Shown piece by piece: positions 37,121 through 47,525 of a DNA stretch of 64,000 bases; position 1 is the first letter of the stretch, and each line of letters starts with the position of its first letter. This DNA is from Xenorhabdus bovienii. GTDB taxonomy: Bacteria > Pseudomonadota > Gammaproteobacteria > Enterobacterales > Enterobacteriaceae. The position numbers and the translations under genes were made by a program. The stretch is from the NCBI RefSeq assembly GCF_024721015.1, contig NZ_JANAIF010000008.1, positions 29,813 to 93,812 on the forward strand. The letters run 5' to 3'. The notes beneath the pieces were generated by a model. It searched no databases, had not been told where the DNA came from, and saw nothing but the letters and a program-made list of their open reading frames with translations.

Positions 37121-37459
37121 AAATTTCCTGAAACATAACTGAATGAAATATTGCATTGTTATAAGTCACCTAAGAAATCAAATCGGGTAAATAAAAATGA
37201 GAATTATTTTTATAAGCATGTTTTGAGAAGTGTTATGGAGATGAAATGCACTGTGATAGATCATGTTGTCTGACATTTTTACGGGTTTACTGCTGGATGA
37301 TTGAAATGATTATCCGTGTCGTTATGCCTTCTCAATTGCTGACTGCGTTGGCAGTGAGATCAAAGTGCTTATGGGATGTTGTGGCACCAAACGGTCAGAA
37401 CACTCATTGGCGAGGTCATTTCTGTAAGTGCAATTTCCTTAAGTACAAGGGGTTAGTCA
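37121..37459. other. Intergenic region between receptor and lipoprotein
   Basis: 339 bp. It holds the Fur-like box at 37198-37212 for the receptor. A 92-codon open frame (37246-37524) overlaps the lipoprotein start and shows no credible protein features. No promoter for the lipoprotein could be fixed with confidence. Confidence 0.4.
37198..37212 (-). promoter_or_regulatory. Fur-like box upstream of the TonB-dependent receptor
   Basis: TGAGAATTATTTTTA matches the 15-bp 7-1-7 Fur core (TGATAATNATTATCA) at about 12 positions and lies about 80 bp before the receptor start, in an AT-rich promoter region. Confidence 0.5.
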
Positions 37460-37981
37460 ATGAAGAAAAAGATTCTCAGTTCTCTGATTTTTGCAGGTAT
37501 CGTAGCATTGCTTGCTGGTTGTGATGATGGTTCCCAAAAAGTGGAAGACTCTACCCAACAAGCTGAAGAAAGTGCTACCCAGATGAAAAATGACGCTGAA
37601 CAGAAAACCACTGGAATAGTGGATAGTGCTAAGGAAAAATCACAGGAAGTGAAAGAAGGTGCCATGCGTGAAGGTCATAGTCTGGTAGATAAGTCTAAGG
37701 AAGTACAAAATCAGATAAGTCATTCTGCCAATCACCTGGCCGATCAGGTGAAATCTAAAGCGGCAGATGTGCAAAATGAAGTCACGAAGTCTGTGAATGA
37801 TACGCTGGATAAGGTGAAAACCAAAACGGATGATATACAGCATCAAGCCACCGATAAGGCTAACCAGCTTAAAGATGATGTGAAATCAAAGGCGGAAGAA
37901 ATAAAATCTGATGCCAATAAGCAGGCTGATGATTTTATCAATAGCTTCAAAAATGACGGCGATAAAACAGAGGAAAGTTAA
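37460..37981 (+). CDS. Lipoprotein with long amphipathic-helix repeats
   Basis: A 173-residue protein I do not recognise as a named gene. The signal peptide has lipobox 'LLAGC' (lipidated Cys21; Asp at +2, which would favour inner-membrane retention). The rest is almost wholly charged helix, with 11-residue-like repeats rich in Lys, Asp, Gln and Ala ('DQVKSKAADVQNEV', 'DDVKSKAEEIKSDA'), reminiscent of LEA or apolipoprotein-type helices. It has no cysteines beyond the anchor and no aromatic core. It may be a stress-protective or envelope-spacing lipoprotein, which is inference. It ends in a clear terminator. Confidence 0.75.
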   Translation: MKKKILSSLIFAGIVALLAGCDDGSQKVEDSTQQAEESATQMKNDAEQKTTGIVDSAKEKSQEVKEGAMREGHSLVDKSKEVQNQISHSANHLADQVKSKAADVQNEVTKSVNDTLDKVKTKTDDIQHQATDKANQLKDDVKSKAEEIKSDANKQADDFINSFKNDGDKTEES

Positions 37982-38024
37982 TTCTGCGATTTAATATCCT
38001 GTCAGTAAAAATAAATTAATACTG

Positions 38025-38058
38025 AAGGGCGACCTGAAAAAGGTTGCCCTTATTTTTC
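38025..38058 (+). terminator. Terminator after the helical lipoprotein
   Basis: AAGGGCGACCT (38025-38035) and AGGTTGCCCTT (38041-38051), with one G-T pair, are followed by ATTTTTC. Confidence 0.75.
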
Positions 38059-38137
38059 CTCTGTTATCAACTTGACTTAGCTATCTGCTCACCCGTAATT
38101 TAATACCCATTCTGCAAATCACATTCAGGACATAATA

Positions 38138-38575
38138 ATGGAAATCAAATACAGCGTAGGAAGAGAAAATCCAGAATTAATTCAGCAGGCTTTTGCCATT
38201 CGCAAACAAGTATTTACTGATGAGCAAGGATTTGACGCAGAAATTGATATCGATGAATATGATGATATTGCTCTGCATGTACTGATATTTGATGGTGAAA
38301 AACCCATTGGAGTATTACGCGCAGTTCCAATGGACAATAATATGCTCAAAGTCGGGCGTGTCGCGGTATTGAAGGAGTATCGAGGTAAAGGCATTGGTCG
38401 TAAGGTCATGGAGTTTATTGAAGATTATGGACGTAAAAATGGCGTTGTAGCTATCGGTTTATCCTCGCAATGCCATGCCCAGCGATTTTATGAAAGTTTA
38501 GGCTATCAAGCGCGTGGGGAAATCTATTTGGAAGAAGGTGCAGAACATATTTTTATGACATTGGATTTAGCATAA
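38138..38575 (+). CDS. GNAT family N-acetyltransferase
   Basis: A 145-residue acyl-CoA-dependent acetyltransferase fold. Acetyl-CoA-binding motif A is 'VGRVAVLKEYRGKGIGRKV' (R-G-K-G-I-G), and motif B is 'QRFYESLGYQARG'. The N-terminal 'AIRKQVFTDEQGFDAEIDID' region (in part) resembles the YjcF/ElaA group. The substrate is unknown. It is a single gene between the lipoprotein and the convergent betA. Confidence 0.85.
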   Translation: MEIKYSVGRENPELIQQAFAIRKQVFTDEQGFDAEIDIDEYDDIALHVLIFDGEKPIGVLRAVPMDNNMLKVGRVAVLKEYRGKGIGRKVMEFIEDYGRKNGVVAIGLSSQCHAQRFYESLGYQARGEIYLEEGAEHIFMTLDLA

Positions 38576-38742
38576 TCATTTTTTCGTTGCTTCCTTTTTA
38601 AGAAAAATGTCTTGGTATTGAAAATAGGTATCCATCAATATCTGGCTTGTTTTAAATACCAATACGAGAAATATGGTTGTGCAAACAGTATTGCATATAT
38701 CCAATTTTCCCGTACTGGTCGTTGATTTTATATTGGCGAAAA

Positions 38743-40434
38743 TTAATTCACTGATGGCGTATTCTGTGCCGATTTGCGAGCTGGTGCGCCATTGGCAACA
38801 TAATATTTTGCCTGACTGCGTGGTAGTGGAGTACGACACCGAATTTTATCGGCGATTTTTTCTGCGATCATAATCGTTGTGGCATTCAAATTACCGGTAA
38901 TAATTTCCGGCATGATCGAAGCATCAATCACACGCAAGTTTTTAACACCATGCACACGTCCCTGACCATCCACAACGGCCATTTCATCAGTACCCATCTT
39001 ACAGCTACAGGATGGATGAAAGGCGGTTTCGGCACGTTCACGAATAAAGGTATTTAATTGTTCATCTGTCTGGATGTCAGTACCAGGGCTGATTTCTCGA
39101 CCACAGTAAGGAGCCAGTGCAGGCTGTGTCATTATTTCACGTGTAATGCGGATGGCATCACGGAATTCCTGCCAGTCCTGCGCGGTTGACATATAGTTGA
39201 ACAAAATGCTGGGGTGTTGGCGTGGATCACGCGAAGTGATCTTGACTCGACCACGGCTTGGAGAACGCATCGAGCCGACATGAGCTTGAAAGCCATGTTC
39301 ATTGACTGCATTGCTGCCGTTGTAATTGATGGCAACAGGCAAAAAATGAAACTGAATATTCGGCCATGCAAATTTTTCACTGGTACGGATAAATCCACCT
39401 GCTTCAAATTGATTGCTCGCTCCAATACCTGTGCCTTTGAATAACCATTCAGCGCCAATCTTTGGCTGGTTGTACCATTTCAGGGCTGGATAGAGAGAAA
39501 CAGGTTTGAGGCATTCATACTGCAAATACATCTCAAGATGATCCTGTAGATTTTGCCCAACTCCCGGTAATATCTGTACCGCCGGAATGCCAAACTCGTT
39601 TAGTACTTCTTCAGGGCCAATGCCAGAGCGTTGCAAAATCTGTGGGGAAGCGATCGCGCCAGCACAAAGTAATACTTCTTTACGTGCTCTTGCCTGCGTT
39701 AAAGTTGAATCATTACCTTGATAAAAATTAACGCCGACGGCCATTTTTCCCTCAAATTCGAGAGTATCTGTCAAGGCGTGAGTAATGATAGTGAGGTTTG
39801 AGCGCGCCCGTGCTTGATCCAGATAACCACGGGCAGTGCTGGCACGTCGGCCTTCAGGAGTGACGGTACGATCCATTGGGCCAAAACCTTCTTGCTGGTA
39901 GCCATTCAGATCGTCAGTACGTGGATATCCTGCTTGGGTACCGGCTTCTATCATCACATGAAAAAGTTCATTATTGTCCGGTTTGGGCGTAGTGACGCTG
40001 ACTGGCCCATCATCACCGTGATAGTCATTTGCCCCCATGTCCCGTGTCTCCGCTTTGCGGAAGTAGGGCAGGCAGTCGAGATAAGCCCAGTCTTCCAGAC
40101 CTGATAGCGTTGCCCAGTTGTCAAAATCCAGCGCATTGCCGCGGATATAGCACATGCCGTTGATCAGTGAAGAACCACCAAGCCCTTTGCCACGGCCACA
40201 TTCCATGCGTCGGTTGTTCATATGGGGTTCAGAGTCGGTTTCATACGCCCAGTTATAACGGGTTCCCTGCAAGGGATATGCCAGCGCAGCTGGCATTTGG
40301 GTACGGAAGTCGAATCGGTAATCAGGCCCGCCAGCTTCGAGCAGCAGGACAGTGACATCGCGATCTTCCGTTAAACGGGTTGCAAGCACATTACCTGCTG
40401 AACCAGCTCCGATAATAATGTAATCAAATACCAT
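38743..40434 (-). CDS. betA: Choline dehydrogenase
   Basis: A membrane-associated GMC flavoprotein that oxidises choline to betaine aldehyde, and onward, passing electrons to the respiratory chain. The FAD motif is GAGSAGN (residues 9-15), with the GMC blocks '[21 protein letters not shown]' (in part [14 protein letters not shown]), '[15 protein letters not shown]' and C-terminal '[12 protein letters not shown]' with the catalytic His. It starts at MVFDYIIIG behind GAGGAG; the ATG at 40458 would add eight residues. The 563-residue length matches E. coli. It is last in the betI-betB-betA unit, 27 bp after betB. Confidence 0.96.
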   Translation of the reverse strand: MVFDYIIIGAGSAGNVLATRLTEDRDVTVLLLEAGGPDYRFDFRTQMPAALAYPLQGTRYNWAYETDSEPHMNNRRMECGRGKGLGGSSLINGMCYIRGNALDFDNWATLSGLEDWAYLDCLPYFRKAETRDMGANDYHGDDGPVSVTTPKPDNNELFHVMIEAGTQAGYPRTDDLNGYQQEGFGPMDRTVTPEGRRASTARGYLDQARARSNLTIITHALTDTLEFEGKMAVGVNFYQGNDSTLTQARARKEVLLCAGAIASPQILQRSGIGPEEVLNEFGIPAVQILPGVGQNLQDHLEMYLQYECLKPVSLYPALKWYNQPKIGAEWLFKGTGIGASNQFEAGGFIRTSEKFAWPNIQFHFLPVAINYNGSNAVNEHGFQAHVGSMRSPSRGRVKITSRDPRQHPSILFNYMSTAQDWQEFRDAIRITREIMTQPALAPYCGREISPGTDIQTDEQLNTFIRERAETAFHPSCSCKMGTDEMAVVDGQGRVHGVKNLRVIDASIMPEIITGNLNATTIMIAEKIADKIRCRTPLPRSQAKYYVANGAPARKSAQNTPSVN

Positions 40435-40461
40435 TGTTATCTCCTCTGTTTCAGTCATGGA

Positions 40462-41940
40462 TTAAAATAGGGATTCAAAATTACCCAGTTCCACCTGTAT
40501 TGATTTGGTTTGTGTGTAATTTTGCAGTGTGACGAGCCCATTTTCACGGCCAATCCCAGAATGTTTGTAGCCACCGACTGGCATGGCGGCTTGAGATTCT
40601 CCCCATGTGTTGATCCAGCAGATCCCTGCTTCCAGTTGATGGATCACGCGATGTGCACGGGATAGATCTTGTGTCACTAATCCTGCTGCGAGGCCATAAT
40701 CGGTGTTATTGGCGCGGTTGATCACTTCATCTTCCGTTTCATAGGTCAGGATACACATGACAGGGCCGAAAATTTCTTCCTGCGCAATCAGCATATCATC
40801 TGTGCAGTCGCTAAATACCGTTGGTGCAACGAATGCGCCTTTCGCCAATTCACCTTCCAGCAGACGCTCACCGCCACACAGTAGTCGTGCATGGGTAGAC
40901 TTACCACTTTCGATGTAACGCAATACAGATTCCATATGTGGAAAGCTCACCAGAGGGCCAAAGTTGGTATTTGGATCGAGGGGAGAGCCAATGCGAATGC
41001 GTTTAACACGCTCAACAATTTTGGCTTCAAATTGGGGAGCCAGTCCTTTCGGGACAAAAACTCGTGTCCCATTAGTGCAGACCTGACCGGAGCTGAAAAA
41101 GTTTGCCATCATGGCGATATCGGCAGCACGATCCTGATCGGCATCATCAAAGATGATCAGCGGGGATTTTCCACCCAGCTCCATCGTGACTTCTTTCAAG
41201 TTTGATCCTGATGCATTCGCCATGACTTTTTTGCCTGTGACAATGCCACCCGTAAACGACATTTTGGCGATTTTCGGATGTACTGTCAGAGTGTGACCCA
41301 CTTCATGACCCGCGCCAGTCAGAACGTTAAACACCCCATCTGGCACACCTGCTTCAGTATAAATCTCGGCTAATTTCAGGGCGGTGAGTGACGTGAATTC
41401 ACTGGGTTTGAAAATCATGGCATTACCGGCCGCCAGTGCTGGCGCTGATTTCCAGAGGGCAATTTGAATTGGATAGTTCCAGGCCCCGATACCGGCAACG
41501 ACACCGAGTGGCTCACGGCGCGTATAGACGAAGGAAGATTCGCGCAATGGAATTTGCTGACCTTCGAGAGAATGGATCAAGCCAGCGTAATATTCCAGCA
41601 CATCCGCACCAGTGACAATATCAACATATTGAGTTTCAGACAGTGGCTTGCCGGTATCCAGTGTTTCTAACTCAGCCAGTTCATCATTGCGTTCGCGCAG
41701 GATATTAACCGCTTTGAGTAAGATCCGTGAACGTTCTATGGCAGTCATCGTTGCCCAGATTTTCTGCCCTTTCTGAGCACTTTTGACGGCCAGCTCAACA
41801 TCCTGCTCTGTTGCAGATTGTAATTGAGCGATGACCTCACCATTAGCTGGATTGATCGCATCAAAAGTATTTTTATCGGGATTAACGCTATTAACGTAAG
41901 TGCCGTGGATATAAAGCTTTTGTAAGCCAAAACGAGTCAT
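40462..41940 (-). CDS. betB: Betaine aldehyde dehydrogenase
   Basis: NAD(P)-dependent oxidation of betaine aldehyde to glycine betaine, an osmoprotectant. The aldehyde dehydrogenase of 492 residues has '[20 protein letters not shown]' (in part, with the general-base Glu) and catalytic Cys in '[15 protein letters not shown]'. '[15 protein letters not shown]' is the cofactor region. It lies between betI (20 bp upstream) and betA in the E. coli order, and is repressed by BetI in the absence of choline by analogy. Confidence 0.96.
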   Translation of the reverse strand: MTRFGLQKLYIHGTYVNSVNPDKNTFDAINPANGEVIAQLQSATEQDVELAVKSAQKGQKIWATMTAIERSRILLKAVNILRERNDELAELETLDTGKPLSETQYVDIVTGADVLEYYAGLIHSLEGQQIPLRESSFVYTRREPLGVVAGIGAWNYPIQIALWKSAPALAAGNAMIFKPSEFTSLTALKLAEIYTEAGVPDGVFNVLTGAGHEVGHTLTVHPKIAKMSFTGGIVTGKKVMANASGSNLKEVTMELGGKSPLIIFDDADQDRAADIAMMANFFSSGQVCTNGTRVFVPKGLAPQFEAKIVERVKRIRIGSPLDPNTNFGPLVSFPHMESVLRYIESGKSTHARLLCGGERLLEGELAKGAFVAPTVFSDCTDDMLIAQEEIFGPVMCILTYETEDEVINRANNTDYGLAAGLVTQDLSRAHRVIHQLEAGICWINTWGESQAAMPVGGYKHSGIGRENGLVTLQNYTQTKSIQVELGNFESLF

Positions 41941-41960
41941 GGATTCTCCTTAGTCAGAAC

Positions 41961-42557
41961 TCAGGCTGTGTAAGGTGTTCCGAGTTTCTGTTCGATGTAA
42001 TCAATGGTGATAGTAAACGCGCTTTTTATGTCAAAAGGTTTGCTGCTTAATGCACTTCTCAGCCAGATGCCGTCAATCAGGGCAGCCAGCCCTTGTGCTG
42101 CCAGCCGAGCTTCTGTTTTTGGTAAGACACGCCTGAATTCGACACAAATATTGGAATACAAACGACGTTCGTTCACCTGTTGTAGTCGGTATAGATTGGG
42201 TTGGTGTATGCTGCTTGCCCAGAAAGCTAACCAGGTTTTCATTGCTGCGTTGCTGATTTGACTGGCATCAAAATTCCCTTCAACAATGGCTTTCAGCCTC
42301 TGGGCTGGGGTTGCATTATCGAGCAGTCGTAACCGCCGTGCTACAGCTACTCCGAGTTGGTGCAATAAGTAACGCATGGTGGATTCCAATAACCCATTCT
42401 TATCCTTGAAATAATGGCTGATAATACCGTTGGAAACGCCTGCTTTTCGGGCTATTTGCGCAATACTAGCATCCTGCATTCCAACCTCATTGACTACGGC
42501 TAATGTTGCATCAATGAGTTGCTGTTTTCTTATCGACTGCATTCCAATTTTTGGCAT
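41961..42557 (-). CDS. betI: BetI, choline-responsive TetR-family repressor
   Basis: A 198-residue TetR-type repressor of the bet genes, released by choline. The N-terminal HTH is '[21 protein letters not shown]', here noted as [16 protein letters not shown], and the C-terminal ligand domain carries '[20 protein letters not shown]'. The start [11 protein letters not shown] matches E. coli. It is the first gene of betIBA and divergent from betT; the operator between them is annotated separately. Confidence 0.95.
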   Translation of the reverse strand: MPKIGMQSIRKQQLIDATLAVVNEVGMQDASIAQIARKAGVSNGIISHYFKDKNGLLESTMRYLLHQLGVAVARRLRLLDNATPAQRLKAIVEGNFDASQISNAAMKTWLAFWASSIHQPNLYRLQQVNERRLYSNICVEFRRVLPKTEARLAAQGLAALIDGIWLRSALSSKPFDIKSAFTITIDYIEQKLGTPYTA

Positions 42558-42608
42558 GTTTTTATGCTCAGAAAATCAATCATTCGGCAGTTATTAAACT
42601 TTTTTTTA

Positions 42609-42622
42609 ATTGAATGTTCAAT
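42609..42622. promoter_or_regulatory. Probable BetI operator
   Basis: ATTGAATGTTCAAT, an ATTGAA/TTCAAT dyad with a 2-bp centre, sits in the betI-betT divergent gap, 52 bp from the betI start. The known E. coli BetI site also contains a TTCAAT half-site. The same region is very AT-rich (42600-42760) and must hold both promoters. Confidence 0.6.
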
Positions 42623-42766
42623 CAAAATTAAATATGTTTTATTACAATATTTTCACAATGGCAGGTTAAATTTATTCGATATAGCATAATTTTTGTTTTT
42701 TATTCAAACGGTTAATTGTTTTATTCTTTTTTGTCTTTTTATTTTTATTAATTTCAGGAACTGCCT

Positions 42767-44809
42767 ATGAACATACCAGACAGTCCAAAAAACACTCAGA
42801 AGGATACTCTGAACTCTGTCGTTTTTTTCACCTCAGCAGGGCTGATTATCGTTTTTACTTTATTCACGATTTTTTTCACTGATGCGACAAGTATCTGGAT
42901 AAAAAATACGCTGAATTGGGTGTCCAAAACATTCGGTTGGTATTATTTGCTGGCCGCAACGCTTTACATTGTATTTGTTATTTTTGTTGCCGCCTCTCGT
43001 TTTGGTTCTATCAAATTGGGGCCGGAACAATCTAAGCCGGAATTCAGTTTACTCAGTTGGGCTGCAATGCTGTTTGCCGCAGGGATAGGTATTGATTTGA
43101 TGTTTTTCTCGGTGGCTGAGCCAGTCACACAATACATGCGGCCGCCAACGGGTGAAGGAGAAACTATTGAAGCAGCCCGTCAGGCGATGGTGTGGACACT
43201 GTTCCACTATGGCCTGACGGGCTGGTCAATGTACGCCTTGATGGGGATCGCGCTGGGATATTTCAGCTATCGTTATAACCTGCCATTGACCATTCGTTCT
43301 GCACTTTATCCTATCTTTGGCAATCGAATAAAAGGTCCCATTGGTCATGCCGTAGATATTGCGGCAGTGATAGGTACGATTTTCGGTATTGCAACCACGC
43401 TGGGCATTGGGGTGGTGCAATTGAATTATGGTCTGAAAGTGCTATTTGGATTGCCTCAAGGTTTGGGGGTTCAGGGCGGGCTGATACTGTTGTCGGTTGT
43501 GATGGCCATTGTTTCTGTCACCTCTGGCGTGAACAAAGGTATTAGGTTCCTGTCCGAGCTGAATGTGCTGTTGGCACTGGGCTTGATCCTGTTTATTCTG
43601 TGTGTAGGGAATACTGAATTTCTACTTAATGGATTAGTGCAGAATGTGGGGGATTACATCAGCCGTTTCATGGGAATGACACTCAATAGTTTTGCATTTG
43701 AGCGCCCGACCGAATGGATGAATAACTGGACGCTGTTTTTCTGGGCATGGTGGGTTGCCTGGTCACCGTTTGTTGGATTATTCCTTGCGCGTATTTCCCG
43801 TGGCAGAACCATTCGCCAGTTTGTGATGGGAACGCTGATCATTCCGTTTGTCTTTACGTTGTTATGGTTATCAATTTTTGGTAACAGTGTATTGTATGAA
43901 ATCCTGCATGGTAATCGTCAATTGGCCGAAACGGTATTGGAGCACCCAGAGCAAGGTTTTTATGGCTTGCTGGCACTTTATCCGGCCTTCACGTTTAGCG
44001 CCTCTGTTGCTACGATCACGGGATTGCTGTTTTATGTCACATCGGCAGATTCAGGGTCGTTGGTTCTGGGGAATTTCACCTCAAATCTCAGCGATATCAA
44101 TAATGATGCTCCTAACTGGCTACGTGTCTTTTGGTCAGTAGCGATTGGTGTATTAACACTGGGTATATTAATGACGGATGGCATTTCTGCTTTGCAAAAT
44201 ATGACGGTAATCATGGGCTTGCCTTTTAGCTTTGTGATTTTTTTTGTCATGGCAGGATTGTACAAATCTTTGCGTGTGGAGGATTTCCGCAAAGCCAGTT
44301 CATTGCAGAATACCTCGCCAACATTGGTACATGACAATGGTTCGTTGAACTGGAAGCAACGTCTGAGCCGCATGATGAATTTTCCGGGCACGAAAAGTAC
44401 CCAACGAATGCTGGATGTGGTTTGTCGTCCTGCCATGCAGGAAGTGGCAAAAGAGCTGGAATTACGTGGTGCGAAAGTACAGTTTAATGCGCTGCCATCA
44501 GAAGGGGACGAACGACTGAGCCCGCTTGAGTTAATTGTCGATCTGGGGGATGAACAAAACTTTGTGTACCAAGTCTGGCCGCAGCGTTATTCCGTGCCTG
44601 GATTTACCTATCGTGCCAGATCGGGTAAATCTTACTATTACCGATTGGAAACTTTCTTGATGGAAGGGACTCAGGGCAATGACTTGATGGATTACACCAA
44701 AGAACAAATTATCAGCGATATTCTCGATCACTACGAAAAGCATCTGAACTTTATTCATCTGAATCGCGAAGCACCGGGTCAGACGTTGATTTTCCCGAAC
44801 GGGGGATAA
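42767..44809 (+). CDS. betT: High-affinity choline transporter BetT (BCCT family)
   Basis: A proton-driven choline uptake carrier of the betaine/choline/carnitine family with twelve membrane helices. It has the BCCT signature region 'WTLFFWAWWVAWSPFVGLFLARISRGRT' (in part FFWAWWVAWSPFVGLFLARIS) and 'GIGIDLMFFSVAEP' early in the protein. A long cytosolic C-terminal tail (after about residue 500) resembles the regulatory tail of E. coli BetT. The 680 residues match that protein. It is divergent from betIBA and supplies choline to it. Confidence 0.96.
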   Translation: MNIPDSPKNTQKDTLNSVVFFTSAGLIIVFTLFTIFFTDATSIWIKNTLNWVSKTFGWYYLLAATLYIVFVIFVAASRFGSIKLGPEQSKPEFSLLSWAAMLFAAGIGIDLMFFSVAEPVTQYMRPPTGEGETIEAARQAMVWTLFHYGLTGWSMYALMGIALGYFSYRYNLPLTIRSALYPIFGNRIKGPIGHAVDIAAVIGTIFGIATTLGIGVVQLNYGLKVLFGLPQGLGVQGGLILLSVVMAIVSVTSGVNKGIRFLSELNVLLALGLILFILCVGNTEFLLNGLVQNVGDYISRFMGMTLNSFAFERPTEWMNNWTLFFWAWWVAWSPFVGLFLARISRGRTIRQFVMGTLIIPFVFTLLWLSIFGNSVLYEILHGNRQLAETVLEHPEQGFYGLLALYPAFTFSASVATITGLLFYVTSADSGSLVLGNFTSNLSDINNDAPNWLRVFWSVAIGVLTLGILMTDGISALQNMTVIMGLPFSFVIFFVMAGLYKSLRVEDFRKASSLQNTSPTLVHDNGSLNWKQRLSRMMNFPGTKSTQRMLDVVCRPAMQEVAKELELRGAKVQFNALPSEGDERLSPLELIVDLGDEQNFVYQVWPQRYSVPGFTYRARSGKSYYYRLETFLMEGTQGNDLMDYTKEQIISDILDHYEKHLNFIHLNREAPGQTLIFPNGG

Positions 44810-44828
44810 TATAGATTTATAACGGAAG

Positions 44829-44864
44829 CTGCCTGCAATATATTGAGTTGTTGGCAGTTTTTTT
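44829..44864 (+). terminator. Terminator of betT
   Basis: CTGCC (44829-44833) pairs with GGCAG (44853-44857), with weaker pairing inside, followed by a run of seven Ts from 44858. It starts 20 bp after the betT stop. Confidence 0.7.
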
Positions 44865-45057
44865 GTTTTTTACCTTGTCTGTAATTGCTAATTAAGTTAA
44901 CGAATTCGAGCCTACCAATATCAATCATATTCAAGAATATCAACATAAGTCTCCATTCTATATTTAATTATTCAATTGATTTATTGATTAATAGTGTTGT
45001 ACTTTAATCGGTAATTTATAGTCATCTCGCCTTAATGAAGGCTCTGGGAGCTCATCC

Positions 45058-46251
45058 ATGTCTATTTCGAATGCTATGCAATCCAAAATTCCTATTGCTG
45101 TGTATCTACTGGGTTTAAGTTTGTTTGCGATGGGAAGTTCAGAGTTTTTAATCGCAGGTGTGCTGCCAAAAATTGCTGAGGATCTGCAAGTCTCGTTACC
45201 CTCTGCGGGGATGTTAATTTCTGCATTTGCCGTTGGTGTTCTGTTCGGAGCGCCCTCGTTGGCTGTAGCAACATTGCGTTGGCCCAGACGAGCAACATTA
45301 TTGTTGAGTCAGGCTCTGTTTGTTGCCGCTACCGCCATTGGAATGCTGTCGCCCGATTATTGGCCGTTATTGATTGCCCGAGTTGTCAGTGGTATCGCTT
45401 ACGCTGGGTTTTGGGCAGTTGCTGCGACGACGGCAGTTAATTTAGTGACCCAGGATCGCACGGCAAGGGCATTGGCCGTGGTTGTCAGCGGATTGAGTCT
45501 GGCGATGGTAGTGGGTGGGCCATTAGGAACGGTGATTAGTGATATAGCGGGGTGGCGTGCCGGTTTCTGGGCGGTTGCCGCAGCAACATCAGTCATGGCG
45601 ATAGCATTGTGGTTTATGTTGCCGGAGATACAACCGAATCAGGTAGAGGTTCCGGTATTAGATACTGAATTGAAAACCATGGCACAACCGAAATTATGGG
45701 TAGCTTATACCACTACTATGCTGACAACCGCCGCTTATATGGCGACATTCGGCTATTTGGGGGCATTATTGATTGATATCAGCAAGCTGGCGGTGGTTTG
45801 GGTTCCTGCGGTGCTTGCACTGTTTGGTATCGGCGCTTTTATCGGATTGACTATAGGTGGGCGGACAGCAGACAAATACCCATTCAAGACGCTGATGATT
45901 GGCACTATTGGTATCATTGTGTCTTCTATTGCGTTGACTTTTTTAGCTGAAAACGTGATAGCCACAACTTGTCTGGTATTTCTGCTCGGAGTGTCTGGTT
46001 TCGTTGTTAACCCTGCCGTCATGAACCGGGTCTATACCATTGCTGCTAATGCGCCGACACTGGCAGGTGCAACTAATGTATCCGCTTTCCAGCTCGGGAT
46101 CACATTAGCCCCCTTGCTGGCTGGCTTTGCAATCGGGGCAGGTTACGGTTTATCTTCTGTGGCTGGAGTGGGAGCATTACTGGCAATTATTGCACTTGTC
46201 CCAATACTGATTGACGCGCGTTTACATCATAAAAATTGTCACAACGATTAA
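45058..46251 (+). CDS. MFS drug/metabolite efflux transporter (DHA1, Cmx/CmlR-like)
   Basis: A 397-residue, twelve-helix major-facilitator protein. Early 'YLLGLSLFAMGSSEFLIAGVLP' (in part LFAMGSSEFLIAGVLP) is the DHA1 hallmark shared by AraJ, NepI/YdhP and Cmx chloramphenicol exporters. Motif C-like 'SGLSLAMVVGGPLGTVI' marks the antiporter class. The N-terminal resemblance to Cmx/CmlR chloramphenicol exporters is suggestive, but a substrate cannot be assigned. It stands alone between betT and dinB, preceded by an AT-rich 190 bp. Confidence 0.85.
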   Translation: MSISNAMQSKIPIAVYLLGLSLFAMGSSEFLIAGVLPKIAEDLQVSLPSAGMLISAFAVGVLFGAPSLAVATLRWPRRATLLLSQALFVAATAIGMLSPDYWPLLIARVVSGIAYAGFWAVAATTAVNLVTQDRTARALAVVVSGLSLAMVVGGPLGTVISDIAGWRAGFWAVAAATSVMAIALWFMLPEIQPNQVEVPVLDTELKTMAQPKLWVAYTTTMLTTAAYMATFGYLGALLIDISKLAVVWVPAVLALFGIGAFIGLTIGGRTADKYPFKTLMIGTIGIIVSSIALTFLAENVIATTCLVFLLGVSGFVVNPAVMNRVYTIAANAPTLAGATNVSAFQLGITLAPLLAGFAIGAGYGLSSVAGVGALLAIIALVPILIDARLHHKNCHND

Positions 46252-46356
46252 AAATTTCATCCCATCAAGGCTAAATATAAACAAAACTTCATACAGAGCG
46301 CTAACTTGTAACAGGAATTAGTTCTTAAAAAACAAGTAGCGCTCAATGATATGAGG

Positions 46357-46372
46357 CTGTATATTTATACAG
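46357..46372 (+). promoter_or_regulatory. LexA (SOS) box of dinB
   Basis: CTGTATATTTATACAG fits the CTGT-N8-ACAG SOS consensus and lies 35 bp upstream of the dinB start, where LexA would repress it. Confidence 0.88.
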
Positions 46373-46407
46373 TTATTTTGGCGTGGAAAGAGGCATGGAG
46401 AGGTGAA

Positions 46408-47463
46408 ATGCGCAAAATTATTCATATTGATATGGACTGCTTTTTTGCTGCCATTGAAACGCGGGATAATCCATCACTCCGCGATATTCCCATGGCGGTT
46501 GGTGGCAGCGCAGACAGGCGTGGAGTGATCAGCACAGCAAGTTATTCCGCTCGCCGTTTTGGTGTACACAGTGCCATGTCTACAGCAATGGCATTGAAAC
46601 TCTGTCCTCAATTGAAAGTCATACCTGGGCGAATGGCATCCTACAAAGAAGTTTCTCAGCATATTCGCCAGATTTTTTCCCGTTACACTGAACTGATTGA
46701 ACCGCTTTCACTGGATGAAGCCTATTTGGATGTGACAGACTGTCAACATTGCCACGGCTCGGCGACGTTAATTGCTCAGCAAATCCGTCAGGTGATTTTT
46801 GATGAATTGCAACTGACCGCTTCAGCAGGTGTTGCCCCGGTCAGATTTCTGGCAAAAATTGCGTCTGATATCAATAAACCTAACGGGCAATATGTTATTT
46901 CCCCTGAACAGATTGAGGTATTCGTCAAGTCATTGCCATTACGCAAAATTCCAGGAGTGGGAAAAGTCACATCCAAGCGTCTATCTGATATGGGGTTGGA
47001 AACCTGTGCTGATGTACAAAACTACGACAAGGTTGCGTTGATTAAAAAACTGGGGAAATTTGGGCTGGCACTTTGGGAGCGCAGTCATGGTATTGATGAG
47101 CGGCAAATTAGCCCCGATCGCTTACGTAAGTCTGTTGGCGTAGAAAAAACGTTGGCACAGGATATTCATGAATGGCGTGATTGTGTTGGACTCATTGAAA
47201 AACTTTACCCAGAATTGGAAAAACGTTTAGGTAAGGTAAAACCCGATCTCCGCATTGCCCGTCAGGGCATCAAGTTAAAATTTGATGATTTTCAATTGAC
47301 GACACAGGAACATCTTCACCCATTATTGGATAAATCGGATCTAATTCAGGTGGCAAAACAGGCTTGGGAAATGCGCAGAGAAGGAAGGGGGGTGCGGTTG
47401 GTTGGGCTGCATGTGACTTTACAGAATCCACAATTGGAACGGCAATTATTACTGGAATGGTAA
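46408..47463 (+). CDS. dinB: DNA polymerase IV (DinB)
   Basis: A Y-family translesion polymerase induced in the SOS response. It starts at [13 protein letters not shown] behind GGAGAGG; the ATG at 46351 lies before the SOS box and would be outside a LexA-controlled transcript. Catalytic acids Asp8 ('HIDMD'), Asp103 and Glu104 ('SLDEAYLD') are in place, followed by '[16 protein letters not shown]' and the little-finger domain. A short C-terminal motif 'QLLLEW' could be the beta-clamp binder. The length is 351 residues. Confidence 0.96.
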   Translation: MRKIIHIDMDCFFAAIETRDNPSLRDIPMAVGGSADRRGVISTASYSARRFGVHSAMSTAMALKLCPQLKVIPGRMASYKEVSQHIRQIFSRYTELIEPLSLDEAYLDVTDCQHCHGSATLIAQQIRQVIFDELQLTASAGVAPVRFLAKIASDINKPNGQYVISPEQIEVFVKSLPLRKIPGVGKVTSKRLSDMGLETCADVQNYDKVALIKKLGKFGLALWERSHGIDERQISPDRLRKSVGVEKTLAQDIHEWRDCVGLIEKLYPELEKRLGKVKPDLRIARQGIKLKFDDFQLTTQEHLHPLLDKSDLIQVAKQAWEMRREGRGVRLVGLHVTLQNPQLERQLLLEW

Positions 47464-47491
47464 TATTGGGCTGGTAATGCTGAAAGGGAAG

Positions 47492-47518
47492 CTCCCCTAC
47501 GGCTGATAAGCAGGGGAG
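47492..47518. terminator. Possible terminator between dinB and pepD
   Basis: CTCCCCT (47492-47498) and AGGGGAG (47512-47518) form a hairpin between the convergent genes, 29 bp after the dinB stop. A T-run is weak on either side. Confidence 0.4.
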
Positions 47519-47525
47519 GCACGTA

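Noticed and set aside
37246..37524. 92-codon frame before the lipoprotein
   Set aside because: It runs into the lipoprotein coding region out of frame and has an improbable Cys/Trp/Arg-rich composition with no start signals.
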